Shown in pieces: positions 1-7,810 of a stretch of DNA of 18,198 bases. Within the stretch, counting starts at the first letter, position 1; every line of letters starts with the position of its first letter. Source of the DNA: JBGOUJ01 sp041477005 (GTDB lineage Bacteria > Acidobacteriota > Terriglobia > Bryobacterales > JACQDG01); NCBI GenBank assembly GCA_041477005.1, contig JBGOUJ010000085.1, positions 1-18,198 of the forward strand, read 5' to 3'. A program made the position numbers and the translations under genes. A model generated the notes under the pieces. The model was not told the origin of the DNA, did not search any database, and saw only the letters and a list, made by a program, of their open reading frames with translations.

Positions 1-1767
1 GGAACTCTCGTGCGATGCTACGGCATTCTGCTCGAGCCGAAACCGGCGGGGAGGCGGCCGGCCGTGATCGCGGTTGCCGACGCCGGGCAGTCGGCCGCCG
101 ATTGGGCTGGCCTTACCGGCCGATTGCCGGAGGGCGGGCAGTTAGCGCGCCGGCTGGCGATGGCGGGCTACGTCGTTTTTGCTCCCTTCTTCACCCAGCG
201 CCGGGCGTTTTCGGAGCCGTGGCTCGAGGACCGCCTGTGGCTCATGCGTCTCGGGTATCAGACTGGACGCCATGTCGTGGGCGCGGAGCTGATTCAGGTC
301 GGCTCCATACTGGAATTCCTCGCCACCTTGCCGTCGGTCGATTCGGCGCGGCTCGGCATCGCCGGCCACGGCCAGGGCGGCATGACGGCTCTCTACGCGG
401 CCGCGCTCGACCCTCGCCTGAAGGCAACGATTTCCTCCGGCTATCTGGACGACCCGCGAGCCGACTGGGAGCAGCCGGAAGACCGGATGGTCTGGAAGCT
501 CCGCTTGCATTTCTCGAACGATCGGCTTGCCGCTCTCATCCGGCCCCGAGTTCTGCGCATCGCCGCCACGATCGACGCGGCGGCGCTGGCGGAGCTCGCC
601 GAAGCGCTCAAGCCGGCGCCCCCTTCTCCCTCGCCCGCCAATGCTGCCGCGCTTGGCGCCGCCCCGAGCATGGATCTCGAAAAGGTCTCCGAAATCGCCA
701 ACGCCCAGTTCAGCGAGTGGCAGGCGTTCTTCCGCAATATGGCGCTCGAAGCGGCCGATTCGCTGCCGAGCCGCTGGAAGCCCGACTACTCTTCGCCGGA
801 CGCCTACGAGAGATCGCTGGCCGCCAAGCGCGAGGCGTACTCTGACCTGATCGGTCACTACCCCGCGGCGAGCGGGCCGTTGGAGGCCACGAGCGTCGTG
901 GTGTATGACAAACCGGGGGTCCGCGGATACCGGCTGTCTTTGCGCGTCTACGATGGCGTTCACGCCTATGGGATTCTGCTGGTGCCGAAGGGCATGAAGC
1001 CCGGCGAAAAACGGCCCCTGGTTTTCGTCCAGCACGGTCTGGCCGGCCGGCCCGAATCTTCACTCGGCGTTGTGCCTAACGAGCGCGACGACGCGGTCTA
1101 CTCCCGCTTCGGGCTGCGCCTGGCCGAGCGGGGCTACATCGTGTTCGCGCCGATGATCGCGACCCAGGACAACGTCGAGCGCACCAGGCTGATCCGCCGC
1201 GCGCACCTGACGGGCCTCATTCCCGCGGGCATGGACCTGAAAAAGTTCGGCCGCCAGCTCGATTACCTTTCGACGCTCCCCTACGTGGACACGAAGCGCT
1301 TCGCTTTCTACGGGCTCTCCTATGGCGGCTACACGGCGCTCTGGATCGGCCCGGGCGAGCCTCGGTTTCAGGTGGTGATCTGCAGCGGCCACTTCAACGA
1401 TTGGAATGTCAAGACGACCGACCTGACGCAGGGAACGGCCTATCCGTTCTATTTCAACGTCGTCGATCAGTATAATTTCGGGATGCTGGGCCGGTTCAAT
1501 CACTCCGACCTGGCGTCGCTGATCGCGCCGCGCGCCTTCCTGGTCGAGATGGGCGATAATGACGGCGTGATCGTAGCCCCGCGCAGCCTGGTGGATCGCG
1601 AAATTGACAAGGTTCTCGAGATCTACCGGAAGCTCGGCATTCCGGAAAAAGGGCAAGTCAGCCGCTTCCCCGGGCCGCATATGGTGGACGGCCGCGACGC
1701 CTTTCCGTTCCTGGATCGCTGCCTGAACTGGAAGCCGCTTTCGAAGGCAACGGAGACGAATCCGTGA
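1..1767 (+). CDS. Two-domain alpha/beta hydrolase (dienelactone hydrolase/acetyl xylan esterase-like), 5' partial
   Basis: The reading frame is open to the left edge, so the GTG at position 10 is probably an internal valine; residue numbers here count from it. The protein is a tandem duplication of an alpha/beta hydrolase fold. Repeat 1 covers about residues 1-250 and repeat 2 about 300-580. Both begin with a similar strand (CYGILLEPK versus AYGILLVPK). In repeat 2 the nucleophile elbow is intact (GLSYGG, Ser437), with a candidate acidic residue in GDNDG (Asp516/Asp518) and His557 in GPHMVDG. In repeat 1 the elbow reads GHGQGG, so Gly121 replaces the serine and this half is probably not catalytic. 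The family cleaves carboxylic esters, often acetyl esters on sugars; the substrate here is unknown. A signal peptide would lie outside the window. The stop codon overlaps the next gene's start by 4 bp (GTGA), which implies translational coupling. The family call is firm, the substrate is not. Confidence 0.85.
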   Translation, partial: GTLVRCYGILLEPKPAGRRPAVIAVADAGQSAADWAGLTGRLPEGGQLARRLAMAGYVVFAPFFTQRRAFSEPWLEDRLWLMRLGYQTGRHVVGAELIQVGSILEFLATLPSVDSARLGIAGHGQGGMTALYAAALDPRLKATISSGYLDDPRADWEQPEDRMVWKLRLHFSNDRLAALIRPRVLRIAATIDAAALAELAEALKPAPPSPSPANAAALGAAPSMDLEKVSEIANAQFSEWQAFFRNMALEAADSLPSRWKPDYSSPDAYERSLAAKREAYSDLIGHYPAASGPLEATSVVVYDKPGVRGYRLSLRVYDGVHAYGILLVPKGMKPGEKRPLVFVQHGLAGRPESSLGVVPNERDDAVYSRFGLRLAERGYIVFAPMIATQDNVERTRLIRRAHLTGLIPAGMDLKKFGRQLDYLSTLPYVDTKRFAFYGLSYGGYTALWIGPGEPRFQVVICSGHFNDWNVKTTDLTQGTAYPFYFNVVDQYNFGMLGRFNHSDLASLIAPRAFLVEMGDNDGVIVAPRSLVDREIDKVLEIYRKLGIPEKGQVSRFPGPHMVDGRDAFPFLDRCLNWKPLSKATETNP

Positions 1768-2747
1768 CTCGACGCAACCTCTTGGGCGCCGGCTTGGTGG
1801 CCGCTGGTCTCGGCCCGGGTGGCCGGGCGGCCCGGGCTCAGGAAAAGGTTTCGCTGGTTTCGATCGCCCTCGATTGCGAGATGAGCGCGCACTACCCGAC
1901 CTGGGAGCAAACGGAATGGAATTACAAGAAGGGCGAGCTGGATGAAGCCAGCAAGGAGTATGCCGTGGGCGCGGCGCGGCGGGTCGCCGCCGCCGGCGGG
2001 AAAATGCACTTTTTTGTGGTCGGCCGCGTCTTCGAGCAGCCCAGTGTGACGTGGCTCCAGGAGATTCTCAAGCTGGGGCATGGCGTCGGCAATCACACCT
2101 ACGATCACGTCAACGTGAAGGCTACCGAGCTGAGCCAGGTTCAGTTCCGGTTCGAGCGCGCCCCGTGGCTGGCCCACGGCAGGACGCCTGCGCAGCTCAT
2201 TGACGAGAACATCCGGCTGTGCACGATGGCGATGAAGGAACGCCTCGGTGTAATGCCCAATGGGTTCCGCACCCCGGGCGGTTTCTCCAACGGCCTGAAG
2301 GACCGGCCCGACATTCAGAACATGCTGCTTTCGCAGGGCTACACCTGGGTCAGCAGCCTCTACCCGCGCCACCCGGTGCAGCCGGACACCGGCGCACCAC
2401 AGCCCGGCGAGCTGGAGGCCATTCCCGCGCAGCAGGAAGCCGCGCAGCCGTTCGTCTATCCGTCCGGTTTGCTGGAGCTGCCGATGAATCCCCCCAGCGA
2501 TGTGGGCGCCATGCGCACCGGCCGGTGGAAGCTGGCCGACTTTCGCAAGGGCGTCCAGGCGGCGCTCGGCTGGTGCGTGGAGCGCGGCAAGGTTTGGGAT
2601 TTTCTTTCCCACCCTTCGGCGCTCGGCGTGGCCGATCCTAATTTCGAGATTATCGAGCTGATCATCGATACGGTGAAACGGGCCGGGCCGCGCGCCCGGC
2701 TGGTGCGGCTGGACACCGTCGCACAAGCTTACGGCGCCCCGAAATGA
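1764..2747 (+). CDS. Tat-exported polysaccharide deacetylase (NodB/CE4-like)
   Basis: This 327-residue protein starts at a GTG inside the stop of the hydrolase gene. It opens with a twin-arginine signal (TRRNLL, Arg3-Arg4), a short hydrophobic stretch and a likely cleavage site after ARA (residue 25), so it should be exported folded. The NodB fold is shown by motif 1 as LDCE (Asp37, in place of the classic TFDD), motif 2 as NHTYDH (His111 and His115, metal ligands) and motif 3 as RTPGG (Arg169-Gly173). CE4 enzymes remove N- or O-acetyl groups from polysaccharides using a divalent metal. The cysteine within motif 1 is atypical, so the substrate may not be a standard chitin or peptidoglycan chain. 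Its neighbours, an esterase-like protein and an exported oxidoreductase, fit a shared role in modifying extracytoplasmic carbohydrate. Confidence 0.87.
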   Translation: MTRRNLLGAGLVAAGLGPGGRAARAQEKVSLVSIALDCEMSAHYPTWEQTEWNYKKGELDEASKEYAVGAARRVAAAGGKMHFFVVGRVFEQPSVTWLQEILKLGHGVGNHTYDHVNVKATELSQVQFRFERAPWLAHGRTPAQLIDENIRLCTMAMKERLGVMPNGFRTPGGFSNGLKDRPDIQNMLLSQGYTWVSSLYPRHPVQPDTGAPQPGELEAIPAQQEAAQPFVYPSGLLELPMNPPSDVGAMRTGRWKLADFRKGVQAALGWCVERGKVWDFLSHPSALGVADPNFEIIELIIDTVKRAGPRARLVRLDTVAQAYGAPK

Positions 2748-2781
2748 GGCTCCATGTCCCTCCGTCCAGGCACGAAATAAA

Positions 2782-5700
2782 ATGAAACATTTTCTCAAAA
2801 TACTGTTTGCCGCTTCCGTGGCGGCCTGTCTCTATGCCCAGGGCTACTCGGTGGGCGAAGCGGCGAAGCACTTTCTGGTGGCCGACGGCTTCCACGCCAC
2901 GGTTTTTGCCGGGGAGCCGGAGATCCGGCAGCCGATCCTGGTGAAGTTCGACAATCGCGGCCGGCTGTGGACCATCCAGTATTTGCAATATCCGAACCCG
3001 GCCGGACTCAAGCGAGTGAGCGTGGATCGCTACTCCCGCACCATCTACGACCGCGTGCCGGAGCCGCCGCCGCGCGGTCCCAAGGGCGCCGACCGCATCA
3101 CGATCATGGAAGACACCGGCGGCGACGGCCGCGCCGACAGGTTCAAAGACTTTGTCAGCGATCTCAATCTTTGCACCGGCCTGGCCTTCGGTTACGACGG
3201 CGTCTTCGTCCTGCAGGCGCCCTATCTGCTTTTCTATCCCGACCGCAACCGCGATGATGTTCCCGACGGCGACCCGCAGGTGCTCCTGAGCGGCTTCGGC
3301 ATGGAAGACGCGCAGTCGATGGCCAACCACCTAACCTGGGGCCCCGACGGCTGGCTCTACGGCCTGAACGGCAGCACCACCACGGCGAAGATTCGCGGCC
3401 TCGAGTTCCAGCAGGGCGTGTGGCGATATCATCCGGTCACGCACCAGGTCGAGCTGTTCGCCGAAGGCGGGGGCAACATCTACGGGCTCACCTTCGACGC
3501 CGACGGCAACCTGTTCTACAGCTCCAATGGCAGCGCCTTGTTTTGGCACGCTGTCCAGGGCGGCTATTACCAGAAGAACTTCGGCAAGCACGGCCCGCTG
3601 CACAACCCCTATACCTATGGTTACTTCCCTCACGTGAAGCACGACGGCGTCAAAGGCGGCCACATCATTCTCGGCGGAACCATCTATTCCGGCGACAGCT
3701 TTCCCGCTCTGTTCCGCGGCGCCTTTATCGGCGGTAATTTTCTCAGCCACTACGTCTCCTGGTGGCGCCTCCAGCCGCTGGGTTCCACGGTTCAGGCCGT
3801 GCTCGGAGGGCAGTTGTTCGATATGAACGACACGTGGTCCGACCCGACCGATTTGGCGCAAGGCCCTGACGGAGCGATCTATGTCTCCGACCTCTACGAA
3901 ATCCGCAAGGCGCACCCCGATCCGGATGCGGAGTGGGACCGCTCGAACGGCCGCATCTACAAGCTGATGGCGGAAGGCACGAAGCCCGTCCCGAAGTTCG
4001 ATCTGGATCAGCTTTCGAGCGCGGAACTGGTAAAGCTGCTCAGCCATCCGAACGGTTGGTACGCCGATCGGGCGCGGCTGCTGCTGGCCGGACGCCGGGA
4101 CTCGGCGGTCTACCCCGAGCTGCGGCGCCTGGCTTTGGCGCCCGAGAACGGCCGGCAGTCGTTGCAGGGGCTCTGGGCGCTTTACGTGTCGGGCGGCTTC
4201 GAGGAGGCGCTGGCGAGTCGGCTGCTCGATCATCCTTATGAATACGTGCGCTCCTGGACGGTCCGACTGCTCGGCGACGCGAAAAAGGTGAGCCCGCAGA
4301 TCTCGCGGCAGCTTCGCACGCTGGCCCGCACCGAGCCGAGCGTAGTGGTGCGCAGCCAGCTTGCTTCGACCGCCAAGCGGCTGCCGGCTGCCGACGGCCT
4401 ACCGATCCTCACCGCGCTGCTCGACCAGAACAAAGATGCCGATGACCCGCAGATTCCGCTGCTGATTTGGTGGGCGCTCGAGGACAAGGCATTCCCGGCC
4501 GAGCGGGAAATCCTCGCGTATTTCGCCAGGCCGGCTATTTGGAATGCCGCACTGACCCGAGAAGACGCGCTGCGCCTCATCCGCCGCTACTCGGCGGAAG
4601 GCTCGGGCGGAGGTTACGAGGCGGCTCACAGGCTGCTGCAGACCGTTTCAGCGGCTCAAGTCAGCCCGGCGCTCGAGGCGCTGAACCAGGGTCTCAGCGA
4701 GCGGGCGGGCATTCCCAAGGAGAAGGACACTTCCCTGTTCGTTGACGTCGCGAAGATTCAAACGCGTTCGTTGGGTCCGCAGCGAGAGTATGCGCCGGTC
4801 AGCGGCCCCTTGCGCAGCTATGTGGCCACGCGGTGGCGGGAGGCGAAATCGGACCCGCTGCGCGCCCGGCTGGCCTTGCGTGCCGCTGTCCCGGGGGTGG
4901 AAGAGCATCTGGTGGCTCTCGCGATTGCGCCGTCGGGTTCGGAAGAGGATCGCAAAGCTGCCCTGCAGGTGCTCGAAGAACTTGGAAGCGAGAAGATCGT
5001 GCCCGGTCTGGTGCCTTTGCTGGAGGCCAAACAACCGGAGTCGATCCGGCTCGCCTCGATGCGGGCGCTCGCTCGCTTTGACGATCCCGCCATTACGGCC
5101 AAGGTGCTCGCGGTCTATCGGGCAATGCCGCCGAATCTGAAGAGCGCCTCGCACGATTTGTTATTCGCGCGGGCGTCGTCGGCCGCGGCGTTTCTCGACC
5201 GGGTGGAGGCGAACCCGGCCTGGGCCAAGGATGTTCCCGTGGCGCAGGTCCGGCTGATCGCAGCGCTCGCGTCCAAGCATTTGGATGCGCGCGTGCGCAA
5301 GATCTGGGGCAACGTGGGACAGGGCACGGCGGAAGAAAAACTGGCGACGATCCGGCGCTTCACCAACGACCTGCGGCCGGCGCCGGGCGATGCCAAAGCA
5401 GGCCTGCGCGTTTACACCGAGCTCTGCGCCCGCTGCCACAAGCTCTACGGCTTCGGAGGCGACCTGGGCATGGATCTGACGAACTCCAATCGTCGCGACC
5501 GCACGTACCTGCTGACGCAAATCGTGGATCCGAGCGTCTACATCCGGAAGGAGTATATGAGCTACGAAGTGCGCACGAAAAGCGGGCGCGTGCTCTCCGG
5601 ACTGATGGCCGAGGAGGACGCGGCCAGCATCACGCTGATGGACGCCGATTACCGCAAGACGCGCCTCCCGCGCTCCGATATCGCCAAGCTCGAGGAGTCG

Positions 5701-5796
5701 GAAGCTTCCATCATGCCCGAAGGGCTGCTGGATAAGCTGACGCCGCAGCAGCGTCGCGACCTCTTCGCGTATCTGGAGAGCCCGTCAAAACCCTAG
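2782..5796 (+). CDS. PVC-type membrane/periplasmic dehydrogenase fused to HEAT repeats and cytochrome c
   Basis: This 1004-residue protein starts with a Sec-type signal (MKHFLKILFAASVAACLYAQ). VAAC at residues 13-16 also fits a lipobox, so it may instead be a lipoprotein anchored at Cys16. Residues of about 25-390 form a beta-propeller like the Pirellula/Verrucomicrobium N-terminal dehydrogenase domain, with Asp-rich loops that look calcium-binding (DTGGDGRADRF, DRNRDDVPDGD). Residues of about 400-830 are alpha-helical HEAT-like repeats. The C-terminus (about 870-1004) is a heme-binding domain with CARCH at Cys882, Cys885 and His886. Such proteins are thought to oxidise sugars or related compounds outside the cytoplasm and pass electrons through the heme; the substrate cannot be read from sequence. 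It starts 34 bp after the deacetylase gene and is probably in the same operon. There is no clear Shine-Dalgarno site. The ATG was chosen because it yields a complete signal peptide. Confidence 0.88.
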   Translation: MKHFLKILFAASVAACLYAQGYSVGEAAKHFLVADGFHATVFAGEPEIRQPILVKFDNRGRLWTIQYLQYPNPAGLKRVSVDRYSRTIYDRVPEPPPRGPKGADRITIMEDTGGDGRADRFKDFVSDLNLCTGLAFGYDGVFVLQAPYLLFYPDRNRDDVPDGDPQVLLSGFGMEDAQSMANHLTWGPDGWLYGLNGSTTTAKIRGLEFQQGVWRYHPVTHQVELFAEGGGNIYGLTFDADGNLFYSSNGSALFWHAVQGGYYQKNFGKHGPLHNPYTYGYFPHVKHDGVKGGHIILGGTIYSGDSFPALFRGAFIGGNFLSHYVSWWRLQPLGSTVQAVLGGQLFDMNDTWSDPTDLAQGPDGAIYVSDLYEIRKAHPDPDAEWDRSNGRIYKLMAEGTKPVPKFDLDQLSSAELVKLLSHPNGWYADRARLLLAGRRDSAVYPELRRLALAPENGRQSLQGLWALYVSGGFEEALASRLLDHPYEYVRSWTVRLLGDAKKVSPQISRQLRTLARTEPSVVVRSQLASTAKRLPAADGLPILTALLDQNKDADDPQIPLLIWWALEDKAFPAEREILAYFARPAIWNAALTREDALRLIRRYSAEGSGGGYEAAHRLLQTVSAAQVSPALEALNQGLSERAGIPKEKDTSLFVDVAKIQTRSLGPQREYAPVSGPLRSYVATRWREAKSDPLRARLALRAAVPGVEEHLVALAIAPSGSEEDRKAALQVLEELGSEKIVPGLVPLLEAKQPESIRLASMRALARFDDPAITAKVLAVYRAMPPNLKSASHDLLFARASSAAAFLDRVEANPAWAKDVPVAQVRLIAALASKHLDARVRKIWGNVGQGTAEEKLATIRRFTNDLRPAPGDAKAGLRVYTELCARCHKLYGFGGDLGMDLTNSNRRDRTYLLTQIVDPSVYIRKEYMSYEVRTKSGRVLSGLMAEEDAASITLMDADYRKTRLPRSDIAKLEESEASIMPEGLLDKLTPQQRRDLFAYLESPSKP

Positions 5797-5868
5797 CGAG
5801 GCTGCGCCTCAGAGCTACGGGCCGTGCACCAACGCAGAGGCCGGAACCAAATCGCAGAAGCTTAGGGC

Positions 5869-5885
5869 CTGTCAAGAAATGACAG
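5869..5885. repeat. Small stem-loop in the 3' spacer
   Basis: A perfect 6-bp inverted repeat (CTGTCA / TGACAG) is separated by the 5-nt loop AGAAA. It lies 72 bp after the stop of the cytochrome fusion gene, between two convergent genes, and directly next to the larger inverted repeat. It has no following T-run, so it is not a canonical intrinsic terminator. It is better read as one end of the neighbouring repeat unit. Confidence 0.4.
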
Positions 5886-5940
5886 TGCCAACCGCTCCCT
5901 GACGGTCGCGGCTCGGAAGGGCGTTCTGAGCCGCGCGCGT
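5886..5940. repeat. Acidobacterial-type palindromic interspersed repeat ('SRDRQGAV' element)
   Basis: A perfect 8-bp inverted repeat (CGCGGCTC at 5907-5914, GAGCCGCG at 5928-5935) has a 13-nt loop. On the minus strand the flank translates to SRDRQGAV, and on the plus strand one frame gives RSLTVAAR. I recall both peptides as recurrent spurious tails of predicted proteins in Solibacter-like genomes, where they reflect a dispersed non-coding repeat. The inverted repeat is seen directly; membership of the repeat family is from memory and no second copy occurs in this window. The rest of the spacer 5797-6035 holds no gene that I can see. Confidence 0.55.
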
Positions 5941-6035
5941 GAGCAAGCGGACTCGGCGTGCTGGCATTATTCTATGACGGGCGCTTAGCCCCGATCCGTG
6001 TAATACGGGTTTGCGGCGGGAAGCCGGGCGCGGCG

Positions 6036-7607
6036 CTAGCGCGGCGGCAGCGGCTCGTAGACCACGTAGGCAAACTTTTTCGAGTCGGGCGACCAGGAGT
6101 TCACATTGATGGTGCCCTGGCCCCCGGAGAAGTTCGTCAAGACCGCGATGTTGGCGGGCTTTACCCGCTTGCCCGGCGGGGGCATCAGGCGCAGGACGAC
6201 GCCGTCCATTTTTTCGTTGTGGCCGGTCGTGCCCTTGGGGAAAGAAAGGAACACCATCCACTTGCCGTTGGGTGAGATGTGCGGGAACCAGTCTTCGAGC
6301 TCGTCGTTGGTCACCTGCTCGGCTTTGACGTCGTTGGGTCCGGCGCCGTCGGGCGGCATGCGCCAGATGTCCCAGCCGCCGGAGCGGTTGGAGTTGAAGT
6401 AGATCCACTTGCCGTCCGGGGTGTACTCGGGGCCGTCGTCGTAGCCGCCTTTGGATGTGAGGCGCTGCTCGGCGCCGCCGGCGGCAGCCACGCGGTAGAG
6501 CTCGAACTTGCGGTCGCGCTGGCCCACGAAGGCCAGCCACTTGCCGTCGGGCGACCAGCCGTGGAAGTAGCTGGGCGCGGCCGGCGTCATGAGCTTCGCG
6601 CCGGAGCCGTCGGCCTGGGCCAGGTAGACCTGCGACTGGCGCGAAGCAGGGCTCGACGCCGAGAAGGCCAGCCGCTTGCCGTCCCAGGAGAGGTCGTGGT
6701 CGTTATTGCAGCGATAGCCACCCTCGCCGAGGTCGATCTTTTCGAGCTTGGGCTCGCCGGCTCCGTTCACCGGGAGGCGGTAGAGATTGCCGCCGGTGTT
6801 GACCAGCAGGAACTTGCCGTCGCGTGACCAGTTGGGGGCTTCGATGACCTCGTCGGCCTGGTAGAGGGCTGTGGCCGCCCGAGTGTCGAGGTCGTAGATG
6901 GTGATCTTGCTGTGGTAGCGCCGTTGCCCGCCTTGCTGGCGTTGGGCTTGCTGGGCCGGATCGAGCCGGACGTTGGAAAAGACGGCGGTTTCGAGCACGT
7001 CGGCGTTGTGCGAGCAGACACCGATGCCGACATAGACGGGGTCGGTGAGCTCGACCGTTTGCGGGCCGGATGGGGCGCCCTCTTCGCCGGGTTTGCCCGC
7101 AAAGATGGTGAAACGGTTGCCACGGCGTTCGATGCGGATGCGGGTAGGGCCGTTGACGGTGGAGCGGATCTCCTGGGTCTGCGCGCCGGCGGCGGAACGG
7201 AATTGCAGCGAGGTGAGGCCGTCGCCGTGGACGGCCACATCGGCGTAGGCCGAGCCGGGGGTGAGGTCCTGGCGGATCATGAGTACGGCTTTGCGGTGCC
7301 CGGCAGCGCCGGCGCCGAGGAAGTGGACGTCGGCGGTGACGTTGACGTCGCCCGAAAGGCGCTTCCAGGCGAAATGGAGCGCGTCTTCGGCGCCCCAGAT
7401 ATTCGCTCCGCCGCCGGTGACGCGATATTCGCCGGTGGCGGCGTCGTATTCGATCGCGCCGGTCTTTGGGGTCACGCCCAGATCGCCGCGCGACTCGAAG
7501 ATGCCGATGGGGGAGTTTGCGTCCTGGGGGGCGGCGGCGCTTACCAGCACGGCGGCCACGCCGAGCGCCTTCCACAGTGTACGCATCCGCATGTCGGGAA
7601 TCAGCAT
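6036..7607 (-). CDS. Exported TolB/PD40-type beta-propeller protein
   Basis: The chosen start (ATG at 7607) gives 523 residues. It has GGAGG four bases upstream and is followed by a signal peptide (core about residues 12-27, ending VSAAAPQD). The frame stays open to 7841, but that extension has no signal and reads like non-coding sequence. After the signal comes a jelly-roll/DUF1349-like domain of about 180 residues. A propeller of PD40 repeats follows, marked by recurring WSRDGK, LSWDGK, WSPDGK, YTPDGK, ISPNGK and WSPDSK. Proteins of this type are periplasmic or surface propellers that bind partners or ligands. In Acidobacteriota they are often annotated as TolB-like or 'biopolymer transporter', which says little about function. 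The gene is convergent with the cytochrome fusion gene and divergent from the alcohol dehydrogenase. No catalytic motif is visible. Confidence 0.85.
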   Translation of the reverse strand: MLIPDMRMRTLWKALGVAAVLVSAAAPQDANSPIGIFESRGDLGVTPKTGAIEYDAATGEYRVTGGGANIWGAEDALHFAWKRLSGDVNVTADVHFLGAGAAGHRKAVLMIRQDLTPGSAYADVAVHGDGLTSLQFRSAAGAQTQEIRSTVNGPTRIRIERRGNRFTIFAGKPGEEGAPSGPQTVELTDPVYVGIGVCSHNADVLETAVFSNVRLDPAQQAQRQQGGQRRYHSKITIYDLDTRAATALYQADEVIEAPNWSRDGKFLLVNTGGNLYRLPVNGAGEPKLEKIDLGEGGYRCNNDHDLSWDGKRLAFSASSPASRQSQVYLAQADGSGAKLMTPAAPSYFHGWSPDGKWLAFVGQRDRKFELYRVAAAGGAEQRLTSKGGYDDGPEYTPDGKWIYFNSNRSGGWDIWRMPPDGAGPNDVKAEQVTNDELEDWFPHISPNGKWMVFLSFPKGTTGHNEKMDGVVLRLMPPPGKRVKPANIAVLTNFSGGQGTINVNSWSPDSKKFAYVVYEPLPPR

Positions 7608-7611
7608 ACCA

Positions 7612-7616
7612 CCTCC
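7612..7616 (-). promoter_or_regulatory. Shine-Dalgarno site fixing the start of the PD40 gene
   Basis: On the minus strand GGAGG stands four bases before the ATG at 7607. This is the only good ribosome-binding site near the first plausible methionines of that frame. It therefore supports the 523-residue form over the longer open frame starting at 7841. Confidence 0.6.
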
Positions 7617-7810
7617 GGCGGCTAGGGAGAGGGCTTCCGTTCGCACACAATCAGATCGCCCAGGTAACCCGCGTGCATGCGGCGCGTCTCTACAGGAGTG
7701 ACGGGATTCCCGTATCGAATGGCGGCGAAAGCAGGAGCGCAGAGCACGGATCGCACGCCGATCGTCCGCGGGCCGGGTGACGTTTTCGGGATCAGCACCT
7801 CGAATTGAGA

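Noticed and set aside
1623..2798. 391-codon open frame on the minus strand
   Set aside because: It is antisense to the well-supported deacetylase gene and has no recognisable motif, signal peptide or ribosome-binding site.
5798..5810. GAGGC-TGC-GCCTC hairpin just after the cytochrome fusion gene as a terminator
   Set aside because: The stem is only 5 bp with a 3-nt loop and no T-run follows, so an intrinsic terminator is not supported.
5872..6540. 222-codon minus-strand frame ending in SRDRQGAVGTVIS
   Set aside because: It overlaps the PD40 gene in another frame. Its tail is a translation of the palindromic repeat, and the body is low-complexity Arg/Ala-rich sequence.
7622..7798. Possible small minus-strand ORF of about 58 codons (GTG at 7798) ending 14 bp before the PD40 start
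   Set aside because: Its position would suit a leading operon gene, and the peptide (ending GDLIVCERKPSP) is not obviously random. But I recognise no family, it has no clear ribosome-binding site, and it would fill the whole divergent promoter region. Homology search of this peptide would settle it.
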